From Dehalococcoidia bacterium (GTDB taxonomy: Bacteria; Chloroflexota; Dehalococcoidia; UBA3495): DNA of 23,577 nt. The stretch covers positions 1-23,577 of the forward strand of contig JAPKDE010000018.1 in assembly GCA_028822675.1 (NCBI GenBank), given 5' to 3'. Position 1 is the first letter of the stretch. Every line of letters starts with the position of its first letter. The translations under genes and the position numbers were made by a program. This document shows positions 14,193-23,000 of this stretch, in pieces. Below the pieces are notes generated by a model, which had not been told where the DNA came from, did no database searches, and was given only the letters and a program-made list of their open reading frames with translations.

Positions 14193-14918
14193 TCAATTTA
14201 GCTGGTGGGTTTCAGCCGTGAGCTTTTTTCCAGTGGGGCAGATGTCCAGTAGGCAGCAATCTCTACACGTGGGATTAGTTTTGGCGCAGGCCATCTTGGC
14301 GTGGTGATCCCAAAGGGCGTGGAACTCGTTGTACAGCGGCACATCGGTTTTTATGTGCTCGTGGAACATCGTCTGATAGTCACGGTATTTGTGACGGGGC
14401 ACATCAGGGGTCATATCCAGTCGGTCCATGATTCGGCGTGTATAGGTGTCAATAACGAATGACGGCTTCTCAGCGGCGTAGACCATGATGTCATCAGCGG
14501 TCTCTTCGCCGATTCCGTGGATGGATAGCAGTTCTTCCCGCATCGGAACGGTCTGCTGGTTGAACAGCCGGTCCAAATCACCTTGATAGTTGACTATCAC
14601 GTGGGCGGCAAAGGCCTTTAGTTTCCTGGCTTTGGCATTGAAGTAGCCCGACGAACGTACCAGTTCCGCCAGTTCTGGTTCCGGTGTTTCGTGCACGGCC
14701 TCAAACGACCAACAACCGGCACCCCGCATTTTGGCCAGGGCCATAATCACGTTGGTCCATGCTGCCGATTGGGTCAATATGGCCCCAGAGATAACTTCAA
14801 ACGGCCCGTCTCCCGGCCACCACTGTTGCGGGCCATAGGCTTCGAAAAGTCTCTGGTATACGTCCATCAACCGAGCGCCCGTCGGCAACTGGGTACCCAT
14901 CGGTGTCGATTTAGGCAT
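14193..14918 (-). CDS. HhH-GPD DNA glycosylase with 4Fe-4S cluster (endonuclease III-like)
   Basis: A 241-residue base-excision repair glycosylase. It carries AILTQSAAWTNV, the helix-hairpin-helix LLSIHGIGEETADD, the catalytic Asp157 in FVIDTYTRR, and a C-terminal Cys-X6-Cys-X2-Cys-X5-Cys (C211, C218, C221, C227) for an iron-sulfur cluster. The Lys that makes endonuclease III a lyase is Glu139 here (GIGEET), so it is probably a monofunctional glycosylase, similar to the MagIII 3-methyladenine type. The ATG at 14918 overlaps the sfsA stop by eight bases, which suggests coupled translation. A longer start at 15014 would lie deep in sfsA and is rejected. Confidence 0.85.
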   Translation of the reverse strand: MPKSTPMGTQLPTGARLMDVYQRLFEAYGPQQWWPGDGPFEVISGAILTQSAAWTNVIMALAKMRGAGCWSFEAVHETPEPELAELVRSSGYFNAKARKLKAFAAHVIVNYQGDLDRLFNQQTVPMREELLSIHGIGEETADDIMVYAAEKPSFVIDTYTRRIMDRLDMTPDVPRHKYRDYQTMFHEHIKTDVPLYNEFHALWDHHAKMACAKTNPTCRDCCLLDICPTGKKLTAETHQLN

Positions 14919-15624
14919 TGCCCACAGCTTCAGCGTAGGGGCGGATGGGCAGCGACTGGTCCAAGCGAATCTCCCGTTCGGTAACCACGCAGTTGTAGGC
15001 GTAGGCTTCCACACCGGCTGCCATTGCGGATATTAGGGCGGCGGCCAAAACAGGGTCGGACGGATCACTGGTGGCGAATGCGCTGGCGTCGGGTCTTTGG
15101 ATGACAAAGATCACAGCCGCCCGGTGACCGGCTTCAATCACAGTCTCCAGCGTGCGTAGGTGCTTGGCCCCGCGAACGGTCGGGGCGTCCGGGAAGAGAC
15201 CAACACCGTTTTCAACCAACGTGACTGATTTAGCCTCGATGTAACACCGGCCCTTTGGCCCCTCTAGCATCAGATCCAAACGGCTGTCGCCAAAGGTCAC
15301 CTCGCGGCGCACGTCGGGGTAATCTGCGAACTGGTTCAGATGCCCGCTTTCCACACCCTCTGCCACCAGTGCATTGGGCGCTCTGGAGTCGGCGGAAGCC
15401 AAGGCAGTGCCCATGTCCACTAGCACCAGGTCAAACTTGGTCTTGCGGTGCTCCCCGGCAACGGGCCGTACCAGAACTCGCCAGCCAGGAACAAACAATT
15501 CTTTCATGCGGCCGGAATTAGCAACGTGCACTCCGACTTTCTTGCCGTCTACCTCAACCATGGCCAGGAAACGGTTGACCCGCTCCAGAAATATTCCCTC
15601 AACCAAGTCGCTTCCCAAGTCCAA
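14911..15624 (-). CDS. sfsA: SfsA family protein (DNA/RNA nuclease-like)
   Basis: A 237-residue SfsA. The N-terminal OB-like part (MDLGSDLVEGIFLERVNRFLA region, then HVANSGRMKELFVPG) is followed by a PD-(D/E)xK nuclease core with SRLDLMLE and YIEAKSVTL. The characteristic ENGVGLFPDAPTVRGAKHL and HRAAVIFVIQRPDA follow. SfsA was first linked to sugar fermentation in E. coli; its nuclease core argues for a nucleic-acid role, and the molecular function is not settled. The start is TTG at 15624 with a perfect AGGAGG six bases upstream. It is the first gene of a leftward run, overlapping the DNA glycosylase gene and divergent from pyrF. Confidence 0.93.
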   Translation of the reverse strand: MDLGSDLVEGIFLERVNRFLAMVEVDGKKVGVHVANSGRMKELFVPGWRVLVRPVAGEHRKTKFDLVLVDMGTALASADSRAPNALVAEGVESGHLNQFADYPDVRREVTFGDSRLDLMLEGPKGRCYIEAKSVTLVENGVGLFPDAPTVRGAKHLRTLETVIEAGHRAAVIFVIQRPDASAFATSDPSDPVLAAALISAMAAGVEAYAYNCVVTEREIRLDQSLPIRPYAEAVGNA

Positions 15625-15724
15625 TTTCGGCCTCCTAAATCAAACTACATCATAGTAACAAAATGGAAACAATCCAATTTGATTCCCGTCAATACGACGA
15701 CTTATCAAATCGACCAAATTTGGC

Positions 15725-15751
15725 TTGGCGCAGCGTGGGTTCGTGTATACT
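15725..15751 (+). promoter_or_regulatory. Candidate promoter of pyrF
   Basis: TTGGCG at 15725-15730 and TATACT at 15746-15751 are separated by 15 bp. The match is good but the spacer is short. The implied leader to the ATG at 15787 is about 30 bases, with AAGGA at 15776-15780. Confidence 0.42.
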
Positions 15752-15786
15752 TTTTGCACTCGCCAACACGGCTATAAGGATGAACG

Positions 15787-16632
15787 ATGAGCGGCTTTAC
15801 CGATAGGTTGGAACAGGCAGCAGCAGCAACTAAAAGTTTGGTCTGTGTGGGGTTGGACCCGGATCCAGCCCGAATGCCGATTCCTGACGTATACGAGTTC
15901 AACCGGGCGATTGTGGATGCCACTGCCGGTCTCGTCTGTGCCTTCAAGCCGAACCTGGCTTTTTATGAGGCTTTGGGGCTGCCAGGTCTGCGTGACTTGG
16001 AGAAGACCATCAGCCACATCCGCGACGTTGCGCCTTCCGCAATCATCTTGGGTGACGCCAAACGCGGCGACATAGGCCCTTCAGCCCAGGCTTACGCCAA
16101 GGCCATGTTCCAGGTTTGGGGCTTCGACGCTCTGACCATCAATGCCTGGGGCGGCGAGGATACCGTGCTGCCGTTCTTGGATGATGAGTCAAAGGGGGTG
16201 TTTGTCTGGTGCCGTGGTTCCAACCCTGGTTCTGCTGATTTTCAAGACCTACAGATCACCACTGATGATGGAGTCATGCCGCTCTACAGAAATGTGGCGC
16301 TATCCTGCCAGCGGTGGAACACCAAAGGGAACCTGGGGTTGGTTGCCGGGGCGACTGTCCCAGAGCAACTGGCTGAGATCAGAGCCGCCTGCCCGACTAT
16401 GCCTTTGTTGATTCCAGGGATTGGTGCGCAGGGCGGCGACTTGGAAGCGGCGGTACGACAGGGCACCGACAGCCGGGGCCGGGCAGCACTGATTAACTCG
16501 TCCCGGGGGATTATTTACGCTTCTGCTGAGAACGACGAGGACGATTTTGCGGAGGCCGCAGCCCGGGAGGCCAACAAATTGCGCGAGAGCATCAACGAAG
16601 TTCTTGAAGCCGACGGAAAGGGATGGCCCTAG
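15787..16632 (+). CDS. pyrF: Orotidine 5'-phosphate decarboxylase
   Basis: A 281-residue decarboxylase that converts OMP to UMP, the last step of pyrimidine synthesis. The catalytic LGDAKRGDIG lies at residues 88-97 (D90, K92, D95), preceded by CAFKPNLAFYE, with the phosphate-binding LLIPGIGAQGGD in the last third and a long C-terminal helix. Length and motif layout fit the longer group-2 type. The ATG at 15787 has AAGGA six bases upstream. It overlaps the following DUF951 gene by ten bases, so the two are co-translated. carB, the other pyrimidine gene in the window, lies 3.4 kb further on and on the opposite strand. Confidence 0.95.
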   Translation: MSGFTDRLEQAAAATKSLVCVGLDPDPARMPIPDVYEFNRAIVDATAGLVCAFKPNLAFYEALGLPGLRDLEKTISHIRDVAPSAIILGDAKRGDIGPSAQAYAKAMFQVWGFDALTINAWGGEDTVLPFLDDESKGVFVWCRGSNPGSADFQDLQITTDDGVMPLYRNVALSCQRWNTKGNLGLVAGATVPEQLAEIRAACPTMPLLIPGIGAQGGDLEAAVRQGTDSRGRAALINSSRGIIYASAENDEDDFAEAAAREANKLRESINEVLEADGKGWP

Positions 16633-16850
16633 AGTTAAAGATTGGCGACGTACTCCAGATGAAGAAAGCCCACCCCTGTGGCGGGTCGCTCTGGACCGTC
16701 ACCAGACTGGGCGCCGACATTGGAATGACTTGCCAGGAGTGCGGCCGTTACCTGTTGTTGGCTCGGTCGCAATTGGCGCGGCGTCTCAAGCAGGTCTTAC
16801 CGCCGGATAATGGTTCTGAAGAGGCGGGCCCTAAAGACGGGGTTTTGTAG
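16623..16850 (+). CDS. DUF951 family protein
   Basis: A 75-residue protein with the DUF951 signature: KIGDVLQMKKAHPCGGSLWTV, then a GADIGMTCQECGRYLLL zinc-ribbon-like part with CQEC. The function is unknown; in other genomes the family lies near translation and nucleotide genes (recollection, not tested). The C-terminal ~15 residues (PPDNGSEEAGPKDGVL) extend beyond the usual domain. The ATG at 16623 overlaps the pyrF stop by ten bases (ATG within the last codons), which strongly suggests translational coupling. Confidence 0.88.
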   Translation: MALELKIGDVLQMKKAHPCGGSLWTVTRLGADIGMTCQECGRYLLLARSQLARRLKQVLPPDNGSEEAGPKDGVL

Positions 16851-16867
16851 GCCCATCGTTCGACTGG

Positions 16868-17827
16868 TTAGTCGTCTTCAGCCTGTGCGCCAGCTAGCCC
16901 AACCCGACCAGGGTGTTCTTCTTCCCAAGACCAAAGCTCCGAGTGGAAGCCTCTAATCTGGTCAGACATTATCTCAATGAAGTTTCTGACCGCCTGACCG
17001 ACGAATTTACCCTTTAGGGTGCAAACTCCAATGACCGATCCGGGGAACAGGTGGTCCAAGCGGACGACACCAAACCGGTTGTGGTCTTCTGAGTGCAGGG
17101 TAAAATCACTTCCAATTGCAATCCCCATGCCAATCTCAACGTAACGCTTCATGGAAACGGTGTCATCCAGGGCTAATACAACGTCTGGCGTGAGACCCCG
17201 GCTTTTGAAAGCCTGTTCCACTCTTTGGCGCAACTGACTATCCGGCGCAGTCAAAATCAGTGGGAATGACGCAATGTCTTCAAGTTTGACCGGCTGACCA
17301 TGCAGCAGTTCGTGGCCGGGAGGGGTCAGCAAAACTGTGTTGTAGCCGAACAACTCTTTAAATTCTAAAGATGAATCATCTGCCGGAGGAGTGGAACAAA
17401 ATGCTAAGTCTATTTCGCCGGAGCGGACCAGTTGAATCAACGGGTTGTAGGACCGGGCCAACAACCGGATACGGACGTCTGGGTAATCCTCACGGAACTT
17501 TTGAATCCCAGCCGGCAGGTGGTGGGTCACCAAGTCTGGATAGGCCCCGACGACAAAAGAACCACGCCGTTCGGAGTAGTCCATCTGGGTCTTGAGCGCG
17601 TCCACTGAAGTTACAACAGGGGTTACCAATTCAAGCAGGGTAACGCCCTCTGATGTCAGTTGAATGGGACGCTTAATACGGTCAAAGAGGGTGATTCCGA
17701 ACTCATCTTCCAGTTTCCGCAAATGGGTGGTCACAGTTGGTTGCCCAAGCTCTAATGTACGAGCTGCTTTGGAGACGCTACGCACTCTGGCAACATGGTA
17801 AAAGCTGATGAGTTCCCTGAGTTCCAA
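16868..17827 (-). CDS. LysR-family transcriptional regulator
   Basis: A 319-residue LysR regulator. The N-terminal helix-turn-helix is typical (SVSKAARTLELGQPTVTTHLRKLEDEFGITLFDR, residues ~17-50). A linker helix and a ligand-binding domain follow, with a CysB-like region (VVGAYPDLVTHHLP, EIDLAFCS, MGIAIGSD). It may respond to a small effector; no ligand can be assigned. The start is TTG at 17827 with a G-rich AGGGGG about seven bases upstream. It is divergent from the ferredoxin gene, and their promoters share overlapping -35 elements, so it probably controls that gene or itself. Confidence 0.92.
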   Translation of the reverse strand: MELRELISFYHVARVRSVSKAARTLELGQPTVTTHLRKLEDEFGITLFDRIKRPIQLTSEGVTLLELVTPVVTSVDALKTQMDYSERRGSFVVGAYPDLVTHHLPAGIQKFREDYPDVRIRLLARSYNPLIQLVRSGEIDLAFCSTPPADDSSLEFKELFGYNTVLLTPPGHELLHGQPVKLEDIASFPLILTAPDSQLRQRVEQAFKSRGLTPDVVLALDDTVSMKRYVEIGMGIAIGSDFTLHSEDHNRFGVVRLDHLFPGSVIGVCTLKGKFVGQAVRNFIEIMSDQIRGFHSELWSWEEEHPGRVGLAGAQAEDD

Positions 17828-17862
17828 TTCATCCCCCTACTGAGCACCACGAATCAACAAAT

Positions 17863-17913
17863 ATAATATATCACATACTATCCCTTGACAAAATAAGTTG
17901 TCGATTTGAGAAT
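17863..17913. promoter_or_regulatory. Overlapping divergent promoters (LysR gene leftward, ferredoxin gene rightward)
   Basis: Rightward: TTGACA (17885-17890), 17-bp spacer, GAGAAT (17908-17913). Leftward: TTGTCA (17891-17886), 17-bp spacer, TATTAT (17868-17863). The two -35 boxes overlap by five bases on opposite strands, so both promoters cannot easily be filled at once. Confidence 0.6.
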
Positions 17914-17941
17914 ATAAGAGCTAATGGTTCCATTTCAGGGT

Positions 17942-17959
17942 ATCATCGCATTCGATGAT
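17942..17959. promoter_or_regulatory. 18-bp palindrome upstream of the ferredoxin gene
   Basis: ATCATCG-CATT-CGATGAT is a perfect 7-4-7 inverted repeat downstream of the predicted rightward -10 and 38 bp before the ATG. It could be an operator for the adjacent LysR protein or a leader hairpin. It does not match the usual T-N11-A LysR core exactly. Confidence 0.4.
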
Positions 17960-17997
17960 GGGAATCAATCCCCGAATTTTTATGCCAAGAGATTGGA

Positions 17998-18237
17998 ATG
18001 CCCTACGTAATAACAGAACCTTGTACCGGGGTTAAAGATGCTTCCTGTGTGGAAGTCTGCCCGGTTGATTGTATCTCTACAACCGATGCGGTAGAGCAGT
18101 ATTTCATTGATCCGGCCACCTGTATTGACTGCTCGTACTGTGTGTCGGTCTGCCCGGTCAACGCGATTTTTGACGAATTCAATATTCCATCTGAATGGCG
18201 TCATTACATCCAGAAAAACCGGCAGTTTTTCCGGTAA
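17998..18237 (+). CDS. Ferredoxin, probably 7Fe type (3Fe-4S/4Fe-4S)
   Basis: A 79-residue ferredoxin that carries electrons in the cytoplasm. The first motif is EPCTGVKDASCVEVCPVDC (C9, C17, C21, C25) and the second CIDCSYCVSVCP (C42, C45, C48, C52). The first set lacks the cysteine two residues after C9, as in FdxA-type ferredoxins with one 3Fe-4S and one 4Fe-4S cluster. The C-terminal tail (EWRHYIQKNRQFF) is typical of the group. The ATG at 17998 has only a weak ribosome binding site. It is divergent from the LysR gene and 233 bp before the cyclodeaminase-like gene. Confidence 0.92.
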   Translation: MPYVITEPCTGVKDASCVEVCPVDCISTTDAVEQYFIDPATCIDCSYCVSVCPVNAIFDEFNIPSEWRHYIQKNRQFFR

Positions 18238-18470
18238 CTCTGGCTCCCGTTCCTGTCTAAATCGCAGATCAACCGGCGCAATGATCTTAGCCTCTTCTCT
18301 ATTGTGAAATTGGGCCTTGACGCTTGGCATTCAAGCTATCTCCGTAGCTGTTTAGTCCATATTCACCCTGTTCCGATATAGCCACGTCCTCTGTCCAGTC
18401 GTATACTACCCTCCAATATCCGGCCAACGGCGTATCTACGCTCAGGCTGACACACCGGAGGAATTTTTCC

Positions 18471-19424
18471 ATGACCCTTTTTCTCAAAGATGAAGACGTG
18501 GCCCAGTGCGTGACCATGGACGGCATGCTTGAGGCCATCGAGTCCATGCAGGAGCACTACGGCAACGGACAGGTCCATAACATGACCCGTCGCAAGATAA
18601 TCGCCGACAGCGGAATGCTATCCGTAATGGGCGGTGGTTTATTCCACATGGGCCTGCTGGGGGTCAAGACCTATACAGTGGTCAAGGGCTCTTACTCTTT
18701 CCAAGTTAGCCTCTATGACGCCAACACCGGAGAGCTGCTTCTCTACACCCAAGCCAACCGGCTGGGCCAACTCCGCACCGGTGCATCCACTGGAGTCACC
18801 GTAAAACACCTGGCCAACGCCGGTGATGTGACCGTGGGTATCATCGGCACTGGCGGGCAAGCCCCAACCCAACTGGAAGCGGTATCCAAGGTTCGTAACA
18901 TCAAGAGCATCAAAGCCTTCAGCCGAACCCAGGACCGCCGTGAAGCGTTTGCCACCAAGATGACCGAGACCATGGCCATCGATGTCTCCGCAGCAGCCAC
19001 CAACGAGGACGCTGTGCGCGATTGCGACGTTGTTCTCTGCGTTGCCGCGACCATGGACCCCGTTGTCGAAGGGGCTTGGCTGAAAGACGGCAGCACCGTC
19101 ATTGGCGCCGGACCCACCACCTGGCGTGCGCGAGAAGTTGACGAAGCCACCATTACTCGAGCCGATAAGATAATCGTGGACTCAACTGAGCAAGCAGCGA
19201 TCGAGGCGGGTGATATTTGCAACGCCGTGGACAAAGGGCTAATTCAGTGGAGCAAGGTACACGAGTTGAGGCACGTTGTCTCCGGCGCTGTGAGCGGCCG
19301 GGACAATGAAGGCCAAATAGTCTACGCCAAGATCATGGGCACCGGAGTGGCCGACGTAGCCGCTGCCAAGCTAGCCTATGACTGCGCCAAAGCCCAAGGC
19401 CTGGGCCGGGAGATGGACTGGTAG
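18471..19424 (+). CDS. Ornithine cyclodeaminase / mu-crystallin family protein
   Basis: A 317-residue NAD(P)-dependent member of the ornithine cyclodeaminase family. The substrate-binding part contains LGVKTYTVVKG and ANRLGQLRTGASTGVTVKHLA; the Rossmann part starts at VGIIGTGGQAPTQLEAV (residues ~120-137). VIGAGPTTWRAREVDEA and the end TGVADVAAAKLAYDCA follow. The family includes ornithine cyclodeaminase, alanine dehydrogenase and ketimine reductases; TGGQA is typical but the actual substrate is open. The ATG at 18471 has GGAGG nine bases upstream. It is followed by a 580-bp patch of decayed small genes. Confidence 0.9.
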   Translation: MTLFLKDEDVAQCVTMDGMLEAIESMQEHYGNGQVHNMTRRKIIADSGMLSVMGGGLFHMGLLGVKTYTVVKGSYSFQVSLYDANTGELLLYTQANRLGQLRTGASTGVTVKHLANAGDVTVGIIGTGGQAPTQLEAVSKVRNIKSIKAFSRTQDRREAFATKMTETMAIDVSAAATNEDAVRDCDVVLCVAATMDPVVEGAWLKDGSTVIGAGPTTWRAREVDEATITRADKIIVDSTEQAAIEAGDICNAVDKGLIQWSKVHELRHVVSGAVSGRDNEGQIVYAKIMGTGVADVAAAKLAYDCAKAQGLGREMDW

Positions 19425-19472
19425 TGGCGGCTGGCCTTAACCTGGCCAAGCCAAATTTCGAGGTTTGAATTA

Positions 19473-19694
19473 ATGCCGAACGAACCTAAGTTCAAGAATG
19501 GTGACAAAGTACGGTTAAGGAAGATTAGCGATGAAGGGGCTGCGATGGCCGGAGCCTATGGAGTGATTCTAGAATCACTCCAAGGCCAAGTGTTCGGTGA
19601 CCCAGGGCCAAAGACTTAGAGATGGGACTATTGGGTTGATTTCGGGTCCTCTTGGGGGACTCTTACAATCGCGGAAGGAATGCTTGAACGGTAA
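19473..19694 (+). pseudogene. Small protein gene interrupted by an in-frame TAG
   Basis: An ATG at 19473 with GAGG nine bases upstream opens a frame of 48 codons (MPNEPKFKNGDKVRLRKISD) that stops at TAG, 19617-19619. The same frame then continues for 24 codons (RWDYWVDFGSSWGTLTIAEG) to a TAA at 19692-19694. The second part reads like conserved protein sequence, so a single substitution (for example CAG to TAG) probably split a ~74-residue SH3- or KOW-like protein. Whether the 48-residue product is still made is unknown. I cannot name the family. A 24-bp palindrome lies within it. Confidence 0.5.
19559..19582. repeat. 24-bp perfect palindrome
   Basis: TGGAGTGATTCT is followed directly by its exact complement. 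It lies inside the small interrupted gene in the reading frame (codons for GVILESL). It has no loop, so as DNA it is a dimer-binding or cruciform candidate. Confidence 0.7.
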
Positions 19695-19760
19695 TACTAG
19701 ACCACTGCTTTAAATACGAGTTCAGGTAACAACGATGCTTCAGATTGGCTTTGACAACAA

Positions 19761-19979
19761 TTGAAAACAACAATTTGCATTAATGAACAACTGCTTAGTG
19801 ATTCCAAAGAACGGGCCAATCATTTGGCCTGTAGCTTGTCGTCTCTCATAGAAGGTTGCCTCAAACGCACTCTGCCAGTCGAAACACCGGTCACCAAACG
19901 TGAACCTGTCAAGTTGAAAACTGTTTCAGGAATGGGTCTCAAGCCTGGTGTAAATTTGGATAATCTTAACCTTTTCTAG
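19761..19979 (+). CDS. VapB-like antitoxin, orphan
   Basis: A 72-residue protein beginning MKTTICINEQLLSDSKERAN. The first ~45 residues resemble the ribbon-helix-helix DNA-binding part of VapB/CopG-type antitoxins (INEQLLSDSKERANHLACSLSSLIEGCLKR). The end GMGLKPGVNLDNLN matches the toxin-binding tail of VapB proteins but stops early. No PIN toxin follows, since carB ends 29 bp further on. The TTG at 19761 has no ribosome binding site. Either the pair has decayed to a lone antitoxin, or it is a free-standing regulator. Confidence 0.5.
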   Translation: MKTTICINEQLLSDSKERANHLACSLSSLIEGCLKRTLPVETPVTKREPVKLKTVSGMGLKPGVNLDNLNLF

Positions 19980-20007
19980 AATCGAAAGCGGAAGCGGCTG
20001 GCTGGCC

Positions 20008-23000
20008 CTAACGGGCTTCTAGGTACTCACCGATGGTTGCTATGTGATAGGCCGCCGATTCTGACCGTAGGCTCTCTGCGGCGGCTCTGGCGGTGTCCAT
20101 AGAAGTAAAACACGGTATGTGCTTTTCCACGGCGGCACGGCGTATATAGAACCCGTCTCGCATGACCTCTGGTGAACCGGAGATGGTATTGACCACAGCG
20201 CTCACGCTGCCATCTTCAATCACATCAACCACGTTGGGGTGGCCTTCACTGAGCTTCTTGGTGGTCATATTTACCGGCAAACCCATGGCAGAGATCATCG
20301 CTGCGGTGCCTTCTGTGGCGTAAAGTAGGCAACCGGCATCAGCCAGGTTGCGCACCAGGGACACCGCTTCTGCCTTATGCTGATCAGCAATGCTGAGCAG
20401 TACGCCAGTGCCTGGTTTCAGGTTCAGATTCGCCGCCAATAGCGCCTTGGTCAGTGCCTTCTGAAAGTCTCGGTCTACTCCCATGACCTCGCCGGTGGAT
20501 TTCATCTCTGGCCCCAGATGCCAGTCAACGCCCACCAATTTGGCCATTGAGAACACGGGGGCTTTGACTCCCACCAGGTCTTGTTCCGGCCACAGTCCAC
20601 CGGGATACCCCTGGTCTTTCAGGGTCTCTCCAAGCATCACCCTGGTGGCCAATTTTGCCACCGGGACACCGGTCAGTTTCGATATAAACGGAATGGTCCG
20701 GCTGCCCCTGGGATTTACTTCGATTATGTAAACTGTGGTCGGCTCGCTGTTGTCTTGCGGCGTCATTGGGCTTCGGTAGGCAGCCCCGCCGTGGATGACG
20801 AACTGGACGTTCATCAGACCCCGTACGCCCAAAGCCAACCCGATGCGGGTGGTGTAATCGACTATGGTCTCAATCTCTCGGGCGCTGAGATTCAGGCTGG
20901 GGTAGATGGCCATAGAATCGCCACTGTGGACTCCGGCGCGCTCCACGTGTTCCATAATTCCGGGTATCAGAACATCAACGCCGTCACATATGGCATCAAC
21001 CTCACACTCTTTTCCTTCCAGATAACGGTCAATGAGCACCGGTTTGTCTGGAGCCAGTTCAACCGCAGCCGTGAGGTAGTGGATCAGCTCGGTCGCGTTT
21101 TGGACGATCTCCATGGAACGACCGCCGATGACGTAGCTAGGTCGGACCACGGACGGGTAGCCGATGTTCTGGGCCACCTTTAACGCCTCTTCAACGGAGG
21201 TTACGGCGGCACCGGGAGGCTGAGGGATACCCAACCGGGACAGGAAGTCTTCAAATTTTTCCCGGTCGGCAGCCATGTCAATGGCCTCGGCACTGGAGCC
21301 TAGAATGGGCATCCCGGCACGGGCCAAAGACTGGGAAAGGTCAATCGCGGTCTGGCCGCCAAATTGCACAACGGAAGGCGGAAACACGTTGTCCACCTCT
21401 TCGTTCTCCAGAATGTCCCGAACTGATTCTTCATCCAGCGGCTCAAAGTACAAGCGATCACTCGTATCAAAGTCTGTGGACACAGTTTCAGGGTTAGAGT
21501 TGACCATTATACTGCGAACCCCGGCTTCGGAGAGGGCCGTGGCGGCATGCACGCTGCAGTAATCGAATTCGATACCTTGGCCAATGCGAATGGGGCCGCT
21601 GCCAATCACCAGGGCCTTGTTGCCTTCCAAGGGCAGCGCTTCATTCTCCTCGTCGTAGGTGCTGTAGTAATAGGGAGTGACGGCCTCAAACTCGGCGGCA
21701 CAGGTGTCCACCGTCTTGTAAACCGGTCTTAGTCCCCAATCATGTCGGAGGTCACGCACCTGTTCCGGCAGCATGTCTGACAGGGTGCCCACTTGGTTAT
21801 CTGAGAAACCCATGCGCTTTGCTGCCTTGAGCAAGGTTGGTGTGAGTTCTTCACCCAGCAGCCGACGCTCCATCTTCACAATGCGTTCAAAGGCATTCAA
21901 GAACCAGGGTTCGATGTAGGTGTGGTTGACTAGTTCATCGACGGTTGCGCCTTGTCTGAGCGCCGACATCAATCCCCACATCCGTTCGTCATTGGGACCA
22001 AGGGGGAGGCGGTCCAGCGACAATTCGCCTTCAGAGCGCCATTCCGGATTCTCCCAGAGTAAGTTGTGCCCGCTCAGTTCCAGAGAGCGGGCACCCTTTT
22101 GCAGCGCAGCTTCAAAAGATCGCTCAATGACCATGACCTCGCCGGTGGCCTTCATCTGGGTGGTGGTTCGGCGGTCACCGTGGGGGAACTTGTCAAAGGG
22201 CCACCGCGGAATCTTGAGCACGCAGTAGTCCAGGGCTGGTTCAAACGCAGCGGTGGTCTGTTTGGTCACCGCGTTTTCTATCTCGTCCAGTTTCTTTCCC
22301 ACGGCAATCTTGGCGGCAACCCTGGCGATGGGGTAACCAGTGGCCTTGCTGGCCAGCGCGGAGCTACGGCTGACTCTAGGGTTGACTTCAATTACGTAGT
22401 AAGGCGACTCCGGGAACCATTCTTGCCCCAGGGCCTTGGAGACTCTTGGATGGGGTTGCAGGGCAAACTGGACGTTGCAGCCGCCCTCAATGCCCAGACC
22501 ACGGATAATCTTGAGACTGGCGGTGCGGAGCATCTGGTATTCATGGTCGCTCAATGTCTGGCTGGGGGCCACTACGATGCTGTCACCGGTATGGACGCCC
22601 ATAGGGTCTAGGTTTTCCATGTTGCAGATGGTGATGCAGTTGTCGGCACTGTCGCGCATCACCTCGTATTCGATTTCTTTCCAGCCGACCAGAGAGCGTT
22701 CCAGCAAGACCTGGGAAATGGGGCTGGCTGCTAGACCGGTACGAGCAAAGGTCTCAAATTCTTCTTGAGTGTTGGCAATTCCGCCGCCACTGCCACCCAG
22801 GGTATAGGCAGGCCGGACCACCAGTGGAAGGCCCATCTCTTTGGCGGCTGCCAAGGCCTCTTCGATGGTGTTTACACTGATATTTTCGGGTTCTGGTTCG
22901 TTGATCTCATGGAGAAAAGTGCGGAAGTAATCTCGGTCCTCGGAGCGCCGAATGGTCTCCAAAGGTGTGCCCAGCAAACCCACATTGTGGCGTTCTAGGA

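Noticed and set aside
14193..15014. Longer start of the DNA glycosylase
   Set aside because: The extra 32 codons lie within sfsA and do not look like glycosylase sequence.
18402..18407. TATACT as -10 of the cyclodeaminase-like gene
   Set aside because: No recognisable -35 at a proper distance.
19428..19455. Hairpin after the cyclodeaminase-like gene as a terminator
   Set aside because: GC stem with a bulge but no T run follows it.
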